A program made the translations under genes and the position numbers. A model generated the notes under the pieces. The model ran no database searches, was not told the origin of the DNA, and was given only the letters and a program-made list of their open reading frames with translations. From Lasioglossum baleicum (lineage: Eukaryota; Arthropoda; Insecta; Hymenoptera; Halictidae), in assembly GCF_051020765.1 (NCBI RefSeq), contig NW_027469302.1, positions 62,001 to 126,000 of the forward strand: a stretch of 64,000 bases of DNA, read 5' to 3'. Shown piece after piece: positions 1 through 14,400 of the stretch (the first letter of the stretch is position 1; every line of letters starts with the position of its first letter).

Positions 1-14
1 GCATAACCCATAAC

Positions 15-462
15 GCATAACGCATAACGCATAACGCATAACGCATAACGCATAACGCATAACGCATAACGCATAACGCATAACGCATAACGCATAACGC
101 ATAACGCATAACGCATAACGCATAACGCATAACGCATAACGCATAACGCATAACGCATAACGCATAACGCATAACGCATAACGCATAACGCATAACGCAT
201 AACGCATAACGCATAACGCATAACGCATAACGCATAACGCATAACGCATAACGCATAACGCATAACGCATAACGCATAACGCATAACGCATAACGCATAA
301 CGCATAACGCATAACGCATAACGCATAACGCATAACGCATAACGCATAACGCATAACGCATAACGCATAACGCATAACGCATAACGCATAACGCATAACG
401 CATAACGCATAACGCATAACGCATAACGCATAACGCATAACGCATAACGCATAACGCATAAC
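15..462 (+). repeat. Pure tract, 64 units
   Basis: Uninterrupted canonical units from after CCATAAC (8) to GCATAAT (463). Nothing else is visible in it. Confidence 0.95.
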
Positions 463-812
463 GCATAATGCATAACGCATAACGCTTAACGCATAACGCA
501 TAACGTATAACGCATAACGGATAACGTATAACGCGTAACGCATAACGCATAACGCATAACGCATAACGCATAACACATATCGCATAACGCATAACGCATA
601 ACGCTTAACGCATAACGCATAACGCATAACGCATAACGCATAACGCATAACGCATAACGCATAACGCATAACGCATAACGCATAACGCATAACGCATAAC
701 GCATAACGCATAACGCATAACGCATAACGCATAACGCATAACGCATATCGCATAACGCATAACGCATAACGCATAACGCATAACGCTTAACGCATAACGC
801 ATAACGCATAAC

Positions 813-966
813 GCATAATGCATAACGCATAACGCTTAACGCATAGCCCATAACGCATAGCCCATAACGCATAACGCATCGCGCATAACGCATAACGGAT
901 AACGCATAACGCATAACGCATAACGCATAACGGATAACGCATAACTCTTAACGCATAGCCCATAGC
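813..966 (+). repeat. Alpha module, short form
   Basis: Same order of markers as the type copy, but with 63 bp instead of 70 bp between GCATAAT (813) and GCATCGC (876), one canonical heptamer fewer. Copies at 2381-2534 and 3983-4136 have the same short form. It is closed by GCATAGC (953) and CCATAGC (960) and followed directly by a 69-unit pure tract. Confidence 0.85.
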
Positions 967-1449
967 GCATAACGCATAACGCATAACGCATAACGCATAA
1001 CGCATAACGCATAACGCATAACGCATAACGCATAACGCATAACGCATAACGCATAACGCATAACGCATAACGCATAACGCATAACGCATAACGCATAACG
1101 CATAACGCATAACGCATAACGCATAACGCATAACGCATAACGCATAACGCATAACGCATAACGCATAACGCATAACGCATAACGCATAACGCATAACGCA
1201 TAACGCATAACGCATAACGCATAACGCATAACGCATAACGCATAACGCATAACGCATAACGCATAACGCATAACGCATAACGCATAACGCATAACGCATA
1301 ACGCATAACGCATAACGCATAACGCATAACGCATAACGCATAACGCATAACGCATAACGCATAACGCATAACGCATAACGCATAACGCATAACGCATAAC
1401 GCATAACGCATAACGCATAACGCATAACGCATAACGCATAACGCATAAC
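967..1449 (+). repeat. Pure tract, 69 units
   Basis: Canonical units only, between the CCATAGC that closes one alpha module and the GCATAAT (1450) that opens the next. Confidence 0.95.
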
Positions 1450-1610
1450 GCATAATGCATAACGCATAACGCTTAACGCATAGCCCATAACGCATAGCCC
1501 ATAACGCATAACGCATAACGCATCGCGCATAACGCATAACGGATAACGCATAACGCATAACGCATAACGCATAACGGATAACGCATAACTCTTAACGCAT
1601 AGCCCATAGC
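1450..1610 (+). repeat. Alpha module (type copy)
   Basis: The order is GCATAAT, two canonical units, GCTTAAC, then GCATAGC and CCATAAC twice, canonical units, GCATCGC at 1520, two canonical units, GGATAAC, four canonical units, GGATAAC, one canonical unit, TCTTAAC, GCATAGC and CCATAGC. About 65 GCATCGC sites mark this family. Besides those listed under the domains they include 876, 2444 and 4046, and 49082, 49327, 50223, 53660, 54990, 55228, 56089, 57615, 60023, 60814, 61591 and 63397. Copies differ in the number of canonical units before GCATCGC, in an optional third GCATAGC pair, and in GCTTAAC replacing TCTTAAC. I have no function to assign. It is a higher-order repeat marker. Confidence 0.85.
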
Positions 1611-2534
1611 GCATAACGCATAACGCATAACGCATAACGCATAACGCATAACGCATAACGCATAACGCATAACGCATAACGCATAACGCATAACGCATAA
1701 CGCATAACGCATAACGCATAACGCATAACGCTTAACGCATAACGCATAACGCATAACGCATAACGCATAACGCATAACGCATAACGAATAACGCATAACG
1801 CGTAACGCATAACGCATAACGCATAACGCATAACGCATAACGCATAACGCATAACGCATAACGCATAACGCATAACGCATAACGCATAACGCATAACGCA
1901 TAACGCATAACGCATAACGCATAACGCATAACGCATAACGCATAACGCATAACGCATAACGCATAACGCATAACGCATAACGCATAACGCATAACGCATA
2001 ACGGATAACGCATAACGGATAACGCATAACGCATAACGTATAACGCATAACGGATAACGTATAACGCGTAACGCATAACGCATAACGCATAACACATATC
2101 GCATAACGCATAACGCATAACGCTTAACGCATAACGCATAACGCATAACGCATAACGCATAACGGATAACGCATAACGCATAACGCATAACGCATAACGC
2201 ATAACGCATAACGCATAACGCATAACGCATAACGCATAACGCATAACGCATAACGCATAACGCATAACGCATAACGCATAACGCATAACGCATAACGCAT
2301 AACGCATAACGCATATCGCATAACGCATAACGCATAACGCATAACGCATAACGCTTAACGCATAACGCATAACGCATAACGCATAATGCATAACGCATAA
2401 CGCTTAACGCATAGCCCATAACGCATAGCCCATAACGCATAACGCATCGCGCATAACGCATAACGGATAACGCATAACGCATAACGCATAACGCATAACG
2501 GATAACGCATAACTCTTAACGCATAGCCCATAGC

Positions 2535-2933
2535 GCATAACGCATAACGCATAACGCATAACGCATAACGCATAACGCATAACGCATAACGCATAACGCA
2601 TAACGCATAACGCATAACGCATAACGCATAACGCATAACGCATAACGCATAACGCATAACGCATAACGCATAACGCATAACGCATAACGCATAACGCATA
2701 ACGCATAACGCATAACGCATAACGCATAACGCATAACGCATAACGCATAACGCATAACGCATAACGCATAACGCATAACGCATAACGCATAACGCATAAC
2801 GCATAACGCATAACGCATAACGCATAACGCATAACGCATAACGCATAACGCATAACGCATAACGCATAACGCATAACGCATAACGCATAACGCATAACGC
2901 ATAACGCATAACGCATAACGCATAACGCATAAC
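2535..2933 (+). repeat. Pure tract, 57 units
   Basis: Canonical units only, from the alpha closure (CCATAGC 2528) to GCATATC (2934). It is followed by two adjacent GCACAAC units (2948, 2955), an adjacency I saw nowhere else in the window. Confidence 0.95.
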
Positions 2934-3430
2934 GCATATCGCATAACGCACAACGCACAACGCATAACGCATAACGCATAACGCATAACGCATAACGCAT
3001 AACGCATAACGCATAACGCATAACGCATAACGCATAACGCTTAACGCATAACGCATAACGCATAACGCATAACGCATAACGCATAACGCATAACGCATAA
3101 CGCATAACGCATAACGCATAACGCATAACGCATAACGCATAACGCTTAACGCATAACGCATAACGCATAACGCATAACGCATAACGCATAACGCATAACG
3201 CATAACGGATAACGCATAACGGATAACGCATAACGCATAACGCATAACGTATAACGCATAACGGATAACGTATAACGCGTAACGCATAACGCATAACGCA
3301 TAACACATATCGCATAACGCATAACGCATAACGCTTAACGCATAACGCATAACGCATAACGCATAACGCATAACGGATAACGCATAACGCATAACGCATA
3401 TCGCATAACGCATAACGCTTAACGCATAAC

Positions 3431-3639
3431 GCTTATCGCATAACACATAACGCATAACGCATAACGCATAACGCATAACGCATAACGCTTAACGCATAAC
3501 GCATAACGCATAACGCATAACGCATAACGCATAACGCATAACGCATAACGCATAACGCATAACGCATACGCATAACGCATAACGCATAACGCATAACGCA
3601 TAACGCATAACGCATAACGCATAACGCATAACGCATAAC
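3431..3639 (+). repeat. Island-free counterpart of island module 1
   Basis: From GCTTATC (3431) through ACATAAC (3445), GCTTAAC (3487), ten canonical units and the 6-mer GCATAC (3564), this segment matches 4732-4870 marker for marker at an offset of 1,301 bp. Downstream of the 6-mer it has ten plain canonical units up to GCTTAAC (3640), where the partner has ACATAAC and the island. It is the only GCATAC 6-mer not followed by an island. Confidence 0.9.
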
Positions 3640-4864
3640 GCTTAACGCATAACGCATAACGTATAACGCATAACGGATAACGTATAACGCGTAACGCATA
3701 ACGCATAACGCATAACACATATCGCATAACGCATAACGCATAACGCTTAACGCATAACGCATAACGCATAACGCATAACGGATAACGCATAACGCATAAC
3801 GCATAACGCATAACGCATAACGCATAACGCATAACGCATAACGCATAACGCATAACGCATAACGCATAACGCATAACGCATAACGCATAACGCATAACGC
3901 ATAACGCATAACGCATATCGCATAACGCATAACGCATAACGCATAACGCATAACGCTTAACGCATAACGCATAACGCATAACGCATAATGCATAACGCAT
4001 AACGCTTAACGCATAGCCCATAACGCATAGCCCATAACGCATAACGCATCGCGCATAACGCATAACGGATAACGCATAACGCATAACGCATAACGCATAA
4101 CGGATAACGCATAACTCTTAACGCATAGCCCATAGCGCATAACGCATAACGCATAACGCATAACGCATAACGCATAACGCATAACGCATAACGCATAACG
4201 CATAACGCATAACGCATAACGCATAACGCATAACGCATAACGCATAACGCATAACGCATAACGCATAACGCATAACGCATAACGCATAACGCATAACGCA
4301 TAACGCATAACGCATAACGCATAACGCATAACGCATAACGCATAACGCATAACGCATAACGCATAACGCATAACGCATAACGCATAACGCATAACGCATA
4401 ACGCATAACGCATAACGCATAACGCATAACGCATAACGCATAACGCATAACGCTTAACGCATAACGCATAACGCATAACGCATAACGCATAACGCATAAC
4501 GCATAACGCATAACGCATAACGGATAACGCATAACGGATAACGCATAACGCATAACGCATAACGTATAACGCATAACGGATAACGTATAACGCGTAACGC
4601 ATAACGCATAACGCATAACACATATCGCATAACGCATAACGCATAACGCTTAACGCATAACGCATAACGCATAACGCATAACGCATAACGGATAACGCAT
4701 AACGCATAACGCATAACGCTTAACGCATAACGCTTATCGCATAACACATAACGCATAACGCATAACGCATAACGCATAACGCATAACGCTTAACGCATAA
4801 CGCATAACGCATAACGCATAACGCATAACGCATAACGCATAACGCATAACGCATAACGCATAAC

Positions 4865-4954
4865 GCATACGCATAACGCATAACGCATAACGCATAACGC
4901 ATAACACATAACGCATAACGTTCAATGAAAAAGTCATAACGCATAACGGATAAC
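4865..4954 (+). repeat. Island module 1
   Basis: GCATAC 6-mer (4865-4870), five canonical units, ACATAAC (4906), one canonical unit, a 21-bp block (4920-4940) containing TTCAATGAAAAAGTC at 4921-4935, one canonical unit and GGATAAC (4948). From the 6-mer to the island is 56 bp. A pure tract of only 14 units follows. The 15-mer has the dyad TTCA-A-TGAA in its left part. It is the only sequence type in the window that is not a plain heptamer variant. Function unknown. Confidence 0.95.
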
Positions 4955-5080
4955 GCATAACGCATAACGCATAACGCATAACGCATAACGCATAACGCAT
5001 AACGCATAACGCATAACGCATAACGCATAACGCATAACGCATAACGCATAACGCTTAACGCATAACGCATAACGCATAAC

Positions 5081-5241
5081 GCATAATGCATAACGCATAA
5101 CGCTTAACGCATAGCCCATAACGCATAGCCCATAACGCATAACGCATAACGCATCGCGCATAACGCATAACGGATAACGCATAACGCATAACGCATAACG
5201 CATAACGGATAACGCATAACGCTTAACGCATAGCCCATAGC
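5081..5241 (+). repeat. Alpha module, GCTTAAC-closed subtype
   Basis: GCATAAT at 5081 and GCATCGC at 5151 match the type copy, but the unit before the closing GCATAGC and CCATAGC pair is GCTTAAC (5221), not TCTTAAC. This subtype recurs, for example near 6517, 7035, 9577, 10824, 17483, 21704, 22943, 29674, 37814 and 39004. It is interspersed with the TCTTAAC subtype, so two alpha lineages are mixed along the array. Confidence 0.75.
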
Positions 5242-6032
5242 GCATAACGCATAACGCATAACGCATAACGCATAACGCATAACGCATAACGCATAACGCA
5301 TAACGCTTAACACATAACGCATACCGCATAACGCATAACGCATAATGCATAACGCATAACGCTTAACGCATAGCCCATAGCGCATAACGCATAACGCATA
5401 ACGCATAACGCATAACGCATAACGCATAACGCATAACGCATAACGCATAACGCATAACGCATAACGCATAACGCATAACGCATCACGCATAACGCATAAC
5501 GTATAACGCGTAACGCATAACGCATAACGAATAACGCATAACGCGTAACGCATAACGCGTAACGCATAACGCATAACGCATAACGCATAACGCATAACGC
5601 ATAACGCATAACGCATAACGCATAACGCATAACGCATAACGCATAACGCATAACGCATAACGCATAACGCATAACGCATAACGCATAACGCATAACGCAT
5701 TACGCATAACGCATAACGCATAACGCATAACGCATAACGCATAACGCATAACGCATAACGCATAACGCATTACGCATAACGCATAACGCATAACGCATAA
5801 CGCATAACGCATAACGCATAACGTATAACGCATAACGCATAACGCATATCGCATAACGCATAACGCATAACGCATAACGCATAACGCATAACGCTTAACG
5901 CATAACGCATAACGCATAACGCATAATGCATAACGCATAACGCTTAACGCATAGCCCGTAACGCATAGCCCATAACGCATAGCCCATAACGCATAACGCA
6001 TAACGCATCGCGCATAACGCATAACGGATAAC

Positions 6033-6040
6033 GCTTTAAC
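6033..6040 (+). repeat. 8-mer GCTTTAAC (one-base insertion), copy 1 of 5
   Basis: GCTTTAAC replaces GCTTAAC or a canonical unit and shifts the register by +1. It lies 28 bp after a GCATCGC (6005), directly after GGATAAC. The other copies are at 7945, 10102, 12525 and 14542, all at the same 28-bp distance from GCATCGC. They therefore derive from one mutated alpha module that was amplified within 6-14.6 kb. Confidence 0.95.
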
Positions 6041-8449
6041 GCATAACGCATAACGCATAACGGATAACGCATAACTCTTAACGCATAGCCCATAGCGCAT
6101 AACGCATAACGCATAACGCATAACGCATAACGCATAACGCATAACGCATAACGCATAATGCATAACGCATAACGCATAACGCATAACGCATAACGCATAA
6201 CGCTTAACGCATAACGCATAACGCATAACGCATAACACATAATGCATAACGCATAACGCTTAACGCATAGCCCATAACGCATAACGCATAACGCATCACG
6301 CATAACGCATAACGTATAACGCGTAACGCATAACGCATAACAAATAACGCATAACGCATAACGCATAACGCATAACGCATAACGCATAACGCATAACGCA
6401 TAACGCATAACGCATAACGCTTAACGCATAACGCATAACGCATAACGCATAATGCATAACGCATAACGCTTAACGCATAGCCCATAACGCATAGCCCATA
6501 ACGCATAACGCATAACGCATCGCGCATAACGCATAACGGATAACGCATAACGCATAACGCATAACGCATAACGGATAACGCATAACGCTTAACGCATAGC
6601 CCATAGCGCATAACGCATAACGCATAACGCATAACGCATAACGCATAACGCATAACGCATAACGCATAACGCATAATGCATAACGCATAACGCATAACGC
6701 ATAACGCATAACGCATAACGCTTAACGCATAACGCATAACGCATAACGCATAACACATAATGCATAACGCATAACGCTTAACGCATAGCCCATAACGCAT
6801 AACGCATAACGCATCACGCATAACGCATAACGTATAACGCGTAACGCATAACGCATAACAAATAACGCATAACGCATAACGCATAACGCATAACGCATAA
6901 CGCATAACGCATAACGCATAACGCATAACGCATAACGCTTAACGCATAACGCATAACGCATAACGCATAATGCATAACGCATAACGCTTAACGCATAGCC
7001 CATAACGCATAGCCCATAACGCATAACGCATAACGCATCGCGCATAACGCATAACGGATAACGCATAACGCATAACGCATAACGCATAACGGATAACGCA
7101 TAACGCTTAACGCATAGCCCATAGCGCATAACGCATAACGCATAACGCATAACGCATAACGCATAACGCATAACGCATAACGCATAACGCATAACGCTTA
7201 ACACATAACGCATACCGCATAACGCATAACGCATAATGCATAACGCATAACGCTTAACGCATAGCCCATAGCGCATAACGCATAACGCATAACGCATAAC
7301 GCATAACGCATAACGCATAACGCATAACGCATAACGCATAACGCATAACGCATAACGCATAACGCATAACGTATAACGCGTAACGCATAACGCATAACGA
7401 ATAACGCATAACGCGTAACGCATAACGCGTAACGCATAACGCATAACGCATAACGCATAACGCATAACGCATAACGCATAACGCATAACGCATAACGCAT
7501 AACGCATAACGCATAACGCATAACGCATAACGCATAACGCATAACGCATAACGCATAACGCATAACGCATAACGCATAACGCATAACGCATAACGCATAA
7601 CGCATAACGCATAACGCATAACGCATAACGCATAACGCATAACGCATAACGCATAACGCATAACGCATAACGCATAACGCATAACGCATTACGCATAACG
7701 CATAACGCATAACGCATAACGCATAACGCATAACGCATAACGTATAACGCATAACGCATAACGCATATCGCATAACGCATAACGCATAACGCATAACGCA
7801 TAACGCTTAACGCATAACGCATAACGCATAACGCATAATGCATAACGCATAACGCTTAACGCATAGCCCATAACGCATAGCCCATAACGCATAGCCCATA
7901 ACGCATAACGCATAACGCATCGCGCATAACGCATAACGGATAACGCTTTAACGCATAACGCATAACGCATAACGGATAACGCATAACTCTTAACGCATAG
8001 CCCATAGCGCATAACGCATAACGCATAACGCATAACGCATAACGCATAACGCATAACGCATAACGCATAATGCATAACGCATAACGCATAACGCATAACG
8101 CATAACGCATAACGCTTAACGCATAACGCATAACGCATAACGCATAACACATAATGCATAACGCATAACGCTTAACGCATAGCCCATAACGCATAACGCA
8201 TAACGCATCACGCATAACGCATAACGTATAACGCGTAACGCATAACGCATAACAAATAACGCATAACGCATAACGCATAACGCATAACGCATAACGCATA
8301 ACGCATAACGCATAACGCATAACGCATAACGCATAACGCATAACGCATAACGCATAACGCATAACGCATAACGCATAACGCATAACGCATAACGCATAAC
8401 GCATAACGCATAACGCATAACGCATAACGCATAACGCATAACCCATAAC

Positions 8450-8869
8450 GCATAACGCATAACGCATAACGCATAACGCATAACGCATAACGCATAACGC
8501 ATAACGCATAACGCATAACGCATAACGCATAACGCATAACGCATAACGCATAACGCATAACGCATAACGCATAACGCATAACGCATAACGCATAACGCAT
8601 AACGCATAACGCATAACGCATAACGCATAACGCATAACGCATAACGCATAACGCATAACGCATAACGCATAACGCATAACGCATAACGCATAACGCATAA
8701 CGCATAACGCATAACGCATAACGCATAACGCATAACGCATAACGCATAACGCATAACGCATAACGCATAACGCATAACGCATAACGCATAACGCATAACG
8801 CATAACGCATAACGCATAACGCATAACGCATAACGCATAACGCATAACGCATAACGCATAACGCATAAC
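8450..8869 (+). repeat. Pure tract, 60 units
   Basis: Canonical units between a lone CCATAAC (8443) and GCATAAT (8870). With the 26 units before CCATAAC it forms the expansion downstream of the AAATAAC at 8254, interrupted by a single private substitution. Confidence 0.95.
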
Positions 8870-11110
8870 GCATAATGCATAACGCATAACGCTTAACGCA
8901 TAACGCATAACGTATAACGCATAACGGATAACGTATAACGCGTAACGCATAACGCATAACGCATAACGCATAACGCATAACACATATCGCATAACGCATA
9001 ACGCATAACGCTTAACGCATAACGCATAACGCATAACGGATAACGCATAACGCATAACGCATATCGCATAACGCATAACGCTTAACGCATAACACATAAC
9101 GCATAACGCATAACGCATAACGCATAACGCATAACGCTTAACGCAGAACGCATAACGCATAACGCATAACGCATAACGCATAACGCATAACGCATAACGC
9201 ATAACGCATAACGCATAACGCATAACGCATAACGCATAACGCATAACGCATAACGCATAACGCATAACGCATAACGCATAACGCATAACGCATAACGCAT
9301 AACGCATAACGCATAACGCATAACGCATAACGCATAACGCATAACGCATAACGCATAACGCATAACGCATAACGCATAACGCATAACGCATAACGCATAA
9401 CGCATAACGCATAACGCATAACGCATAACGCATAACGCATAACGCATAACGCATAACGCATAACGCATAACGCATAACGCTTAACGCATAACGCATAACG
9501 CATAACGCATAATGCATAACGCATAACGCTTAACGCATAGCCCATAACGCATAGCCCATAACGCATAACGCATAACGCATCGCGCATAACGCATAACGGA
9601 TAACGCATAACGCATAACGCATAACGCATAACGGATAACGCATAACGCTTAACGCATAGCCCATAGCGCATAACGCATAACGCATAACGCATAACGCATA
9701 ACGCATAACGCATAACGCATAACGCATAACGCTTAACACATAACGCATACCGCATAACGCATAACGCATAATGCATAACGCTTAACGCATAACGCATAAC
9801 GCATAACGCATAATGCATAACGCATAACGCTTAACGCATAGCCCATAACGCATAGCCCATAACGCATAACGCATCGCGCATAACGCATAACGGATAACGC
9901 ATAACGCATAACGCATAACGCATAACGGATAACGCATAACTCTTAACGCATAACGCATAACGCTTAACGCATAACGCATAACGCATAACGCATAATGCAT
10001 AACGCATAACGCTTAACGCATAGCCCATAACGCATAGCCCATAACGCATAGCCCATAACGCATAACGCATAACGCATCGCGCATAACGCATAACGGATAA
10101 CGCTTTAACGCATAACGCATAACGCATAACGGATAACGCATAACTCTTAACGCATAGCCCATAGCGCATAACGCATAACGCATAACGCATAACGCATAAC
10201 GCATAACGCATAACGCATAACGCATAACGCATAACGCATAATGCATAACGCATAACGCATAACGCATAACGCATAACGCATAACGCTTAACGCATAACGC
10301 ATAACGCATAACGCATAACACATAATGCATAACGCATAACGCTTAACGCATAGCCCATAACGCATAACGCATAACGCATCACGCATAACGCATAACGTAT
10401 AACGCGTAACGCATAACGCATAACAAATAACGCATAACGCATAACGCATAACGCATAACGCATAACGCATAACGCATAACGCATAACGCATAACGCATAA
10501 CGCATAACGCATAACGCATAACGCATAACGCATAACGCATAACGCATAACGCATAACGCATAACGCATAACACATATCGCATAACGCATAACGCATAACG
10601 CTTAACGCATAACGCATAACGCATAACGCATAACGGATAACGCATAACGCATAACGCATATCGCATAACGCATAACGCTTAACGCATAACACATAACGCA
10701 TAACGCATAACGCATAACGCATAACGCATAACGCTTAACGCAGAACGCATAACGCATAACGCATAACGCATAACGCTTAACGCATAGCCCATAACGCATA
10801 GCCCATAACGCATAACGCATAACGCATCGCGCATAACGCATAACGGATAACGCATAACGCATAACGCATAACGCATAACGGATAACGCATAACGCTTAAC
10901 GCATAGCCCATAGCGCATAACGCATAACGCATAATGCATAACGCATAACGCATAACGCATAACGCATAACGCATAACGCTTAACGCATAACGCATAACGC
11001 ATAACGCATAACACATAATGCATAACGCATAGCCCATAACGCATAACGCATAACGCATCACGCATAACGCATAACGTATAACGCGTAACGCATAACGCAT
11101 AACAAATAAC

Positions 11111-11453
11111 GCATAACGCATAACGCATAACGCATAACGCATAACGCATAACGCATAACGCATAACGCATAACGCATAACGCATAACGCATAACGCATAA
11201 CGCATAACGCATAACGCATAACGCATAACGCATAACGCATAACGCATAACGCATAACGCATAACGCATAACGCATAACGCATAACGCATAACGCATAACG
11301 CATAACGCATAACGCATAACGCATAACGCATAACGCATAACGCATAACGCATAACGCATAACGCATAACGCATAACGCATAACGCATAACGCATAACGCA
11401 TAACGCATAACGCATAACGCATAACGCATAACGCATAACGCATAACGCATAAC
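11111..11453 (+). repeat. Pure tract, 49 units
   Basis: Canonical units between a beta module (AAATAAC 11104) and a gamma module (GCATATC 11454). Confidence 0.95.
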
Positions 11454-14400
11454 GCATATCGCATAACACATATCGCATAACGCATAACGCATAACGCTTA
11501 ACGCATAACGCATAACGCATAACGCATAACGGATAACGCATAACGCATAACGCATAACGCATAACGCATAACGCATAACGCATAACGCATAACGCTTAAC
11601 GCATAACGCATAACGCATAACGCATAACGCATAATGCATAACGCATAACGCTTAACGCATAACGCATAACGTATAACGCATAACGGATAACGTATAACGC
11701 GTAACGCATAACGCATAACGCATAACGCATAACGCATAACACATATCGCATAACGCATAACGCATAACGCTTAACGCATAACGCATAACGCATAACGCAT
11801 AACGGATAACGCATAACGCATAACGCATATCGCATAACGCATAACGCTTAACGCATAACACATAACGCATAACGCATAACGCATAACGCATAACGCATAA
11901 CGCTTAACGCATAACGCATAACGCATAACGCATAACGCATAACGCTTAACGCATAGCCCATAACGCATAGCCCATAACGCATAACGCATAACGCATCGCG
12001 CATAACGCATAACGGATAACGCATAACGCATAACGCTTAACACATAACGCATACCGCATAACGCATAACGCATAACGCATAATGCATAACGCATAACGCT
12101 TAACGCATAGCCCATAGCGCATAACGCATAACGCATAACGCATAACGCATAACGCATAACGCATAACGCATAACGCATAACGCATAACGCATAACGCATA
12201 ACGCATAACGCATCACGCATAACGCATAACGTATAACGCGTAACGCATAACGCATAACGAATAACGCATAACGCGTAACGCATAACGCATAACGCATAAC
12301 GCATAACGCATAACGCATAACGCATAACGCATAACGCATAACGCATATCGCATAACGCATAACGCATAACGCATAACGCATAACGCTTAACGCATAACGC
12401 ATAACGCATAACGCATAATGCATAACGCATAACGCTTAACGCATAGCCCATAACGCATAGCCCATAACGCATAGCCCATAACGCATAACGCATAACGCAT
12501 CGCGCATAACGCATAACGGATAACGCTTTAACGCATAACGCATAACGCATAACGGATAACGCATAACTCTTAACGCATAGCCCATAGCGCATAACGCATA
12601 ACGCATAACGCATAACGCATAACGCATAACGCATAACGCATAACGCTTAACACATAACGCATAACGCATAACGCATAACGCATAATGCATAACGCATAAC
12701 GCATAACGCATAACGCATAACGCATAACGCATAACGCTTAACGCATAACGCATAACGCATAACGCATAACACATAATGCATAACGCATAACGCTTAACGC
12801 ATAGCCCATAACGCATAACGCATAACGCATCACGCATAACGCATAACGTATAACGCGTAACGCATAACGCATAACAAATAACGCATAACGCATAACGCAT
12901 AACGCATAACGCATAACGCATAACGCATAACGCATAACGCATAACGCATAACGCATAACGCATAACGCATAACGCATAACGCATAACGCATAACGCATAA
13001 CGCATAACGCATAACGCATAACGCATAACGCATAACGCATAACGCATAACGCATAACGCATAACGCATAACGCATAACGCATAACGCATAACGCATAACG
13101 CATAACGCATAACGCATAACGCATAACGCATAACGCATAACGCATAACGCTTAACGCATAACGCATAACGCATAACGCATAACGCATAATGCATAACGCA
13201 TAACGCTTAACGCATAACGCATAACGTATAACGCATAACGGATAACGTATAACGCGTAACGCATAACGCATAACGCATAACGCATAACGCATAACACATA
13301 TCGCATAACGCATAACGCATAACGCTTAACGCATAACGCATAACGCATAACGCATAACGGATAACGCATAACGCATAACGCATATCGCATAACGCATAAC
13401 GCTTAACGCATAACACATAACGCATAACGCATAACGCATAACGCATAACGCATAACGCTTAACGCATAACGCATAACACATATCGCATAACGCATAACGC
13501 ATAACGCTTAACGCATAACGCATAACGCATAACGCATAACGGATAACGCATAACGCATAACGCATATCGCATAACGCATAACGCTTAACGCATAACACAT
13601 AACGCATAACGCATAACGCATAACGCATAACGCTTAACGCATAACGCATAACGCATAACGCATAACGCTTAACGCATAGCCCATAACGCATAGCCCATAA
13701 CGCATAACGCATAACGCATCGCGCATAACGCATAACGGATAACGCATAACGCATAACGCTTAACACATAACGCATACCGCATAACGCATAACGCATAATG
13801 CATAACGCATAACGCTTAACGCATAGCCCATAGCGCATAACGCATAACGCATAACGCATAACGCATAACGCATAACGCATAACGCATAACGCATAACGCA
13901 TAACGCATAACGCATAACGCATAACGCATAACGCATAACGCATAACGCATAACGCATAACGCATATCGCATAACACATATCGCATAACGCATAACGCATA
14001 ACGCATAACACATATCGCATAACGCATAACGCATAACGCTTAACGCATAACGCATAACGCATAACGCATAACGGATAACGCATAACGCATAACGCATATC
14101 GCATAACGCATAACGCTTAACGCATAACACATAACGCATAACGCATAACGCATAACGCATAACGCTTAACGCATAACGCATAACGCATAACGCATAACGC
14201 TTAACGCATAGCCCATAACGCATAGCCCATAACGCATAACGCATAACGCATCGCGCATAACGCATAACGGATAACGCATAACGCATAACGCTTAACACAT
14301 AACGCATACCGCATAACGCATAACGCATAACGCATAACGCATAACGCATAACGCATAACGCATATCGCATAACGCATAACGCATAACGCATAACGCATAA

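Larger units (their letters stand above)
1..5080 (+). repeat. Domain 1: alpha modules and first island
   Basis: This domain opens with 64 pure units (15-462). It holds four alpha modules (813-966, 1450-1610, 2381-2534, 3983-4136), each closed by TCTTAAC and then GCATAGC and CCATAGC. Between them lie pure tracts and blocks with GTATAAC, GCGTAAC and ACATATC (2094, 3305, 3717). GAATAAC is at 1786. A rare variant, GCTTATC, occurs only at 3431 and 4732 and marks a duplicated segment. The register changes at the 6-mers 3564 and 4865. The first 15-bp island is at 4921. No gene or other functional element is visible. Confidence 0.85.

Noticed and set aside
939..966. AAGAG on the - strand (from TCTTAAC) as a ribosome binding site 9 bases before ATG
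   Set aside because: It is a weak match, ATG follows every unit anyway, and the reading frame is only the satellite peptide.
4921..4935. Island as a promoter (- strand TTGAAC as a -35-like element)
   Set aside because: TTGAAC matches TTGACA in only four of six bases, there is no convincing -10 at the right distance, and there is no gene downstream.
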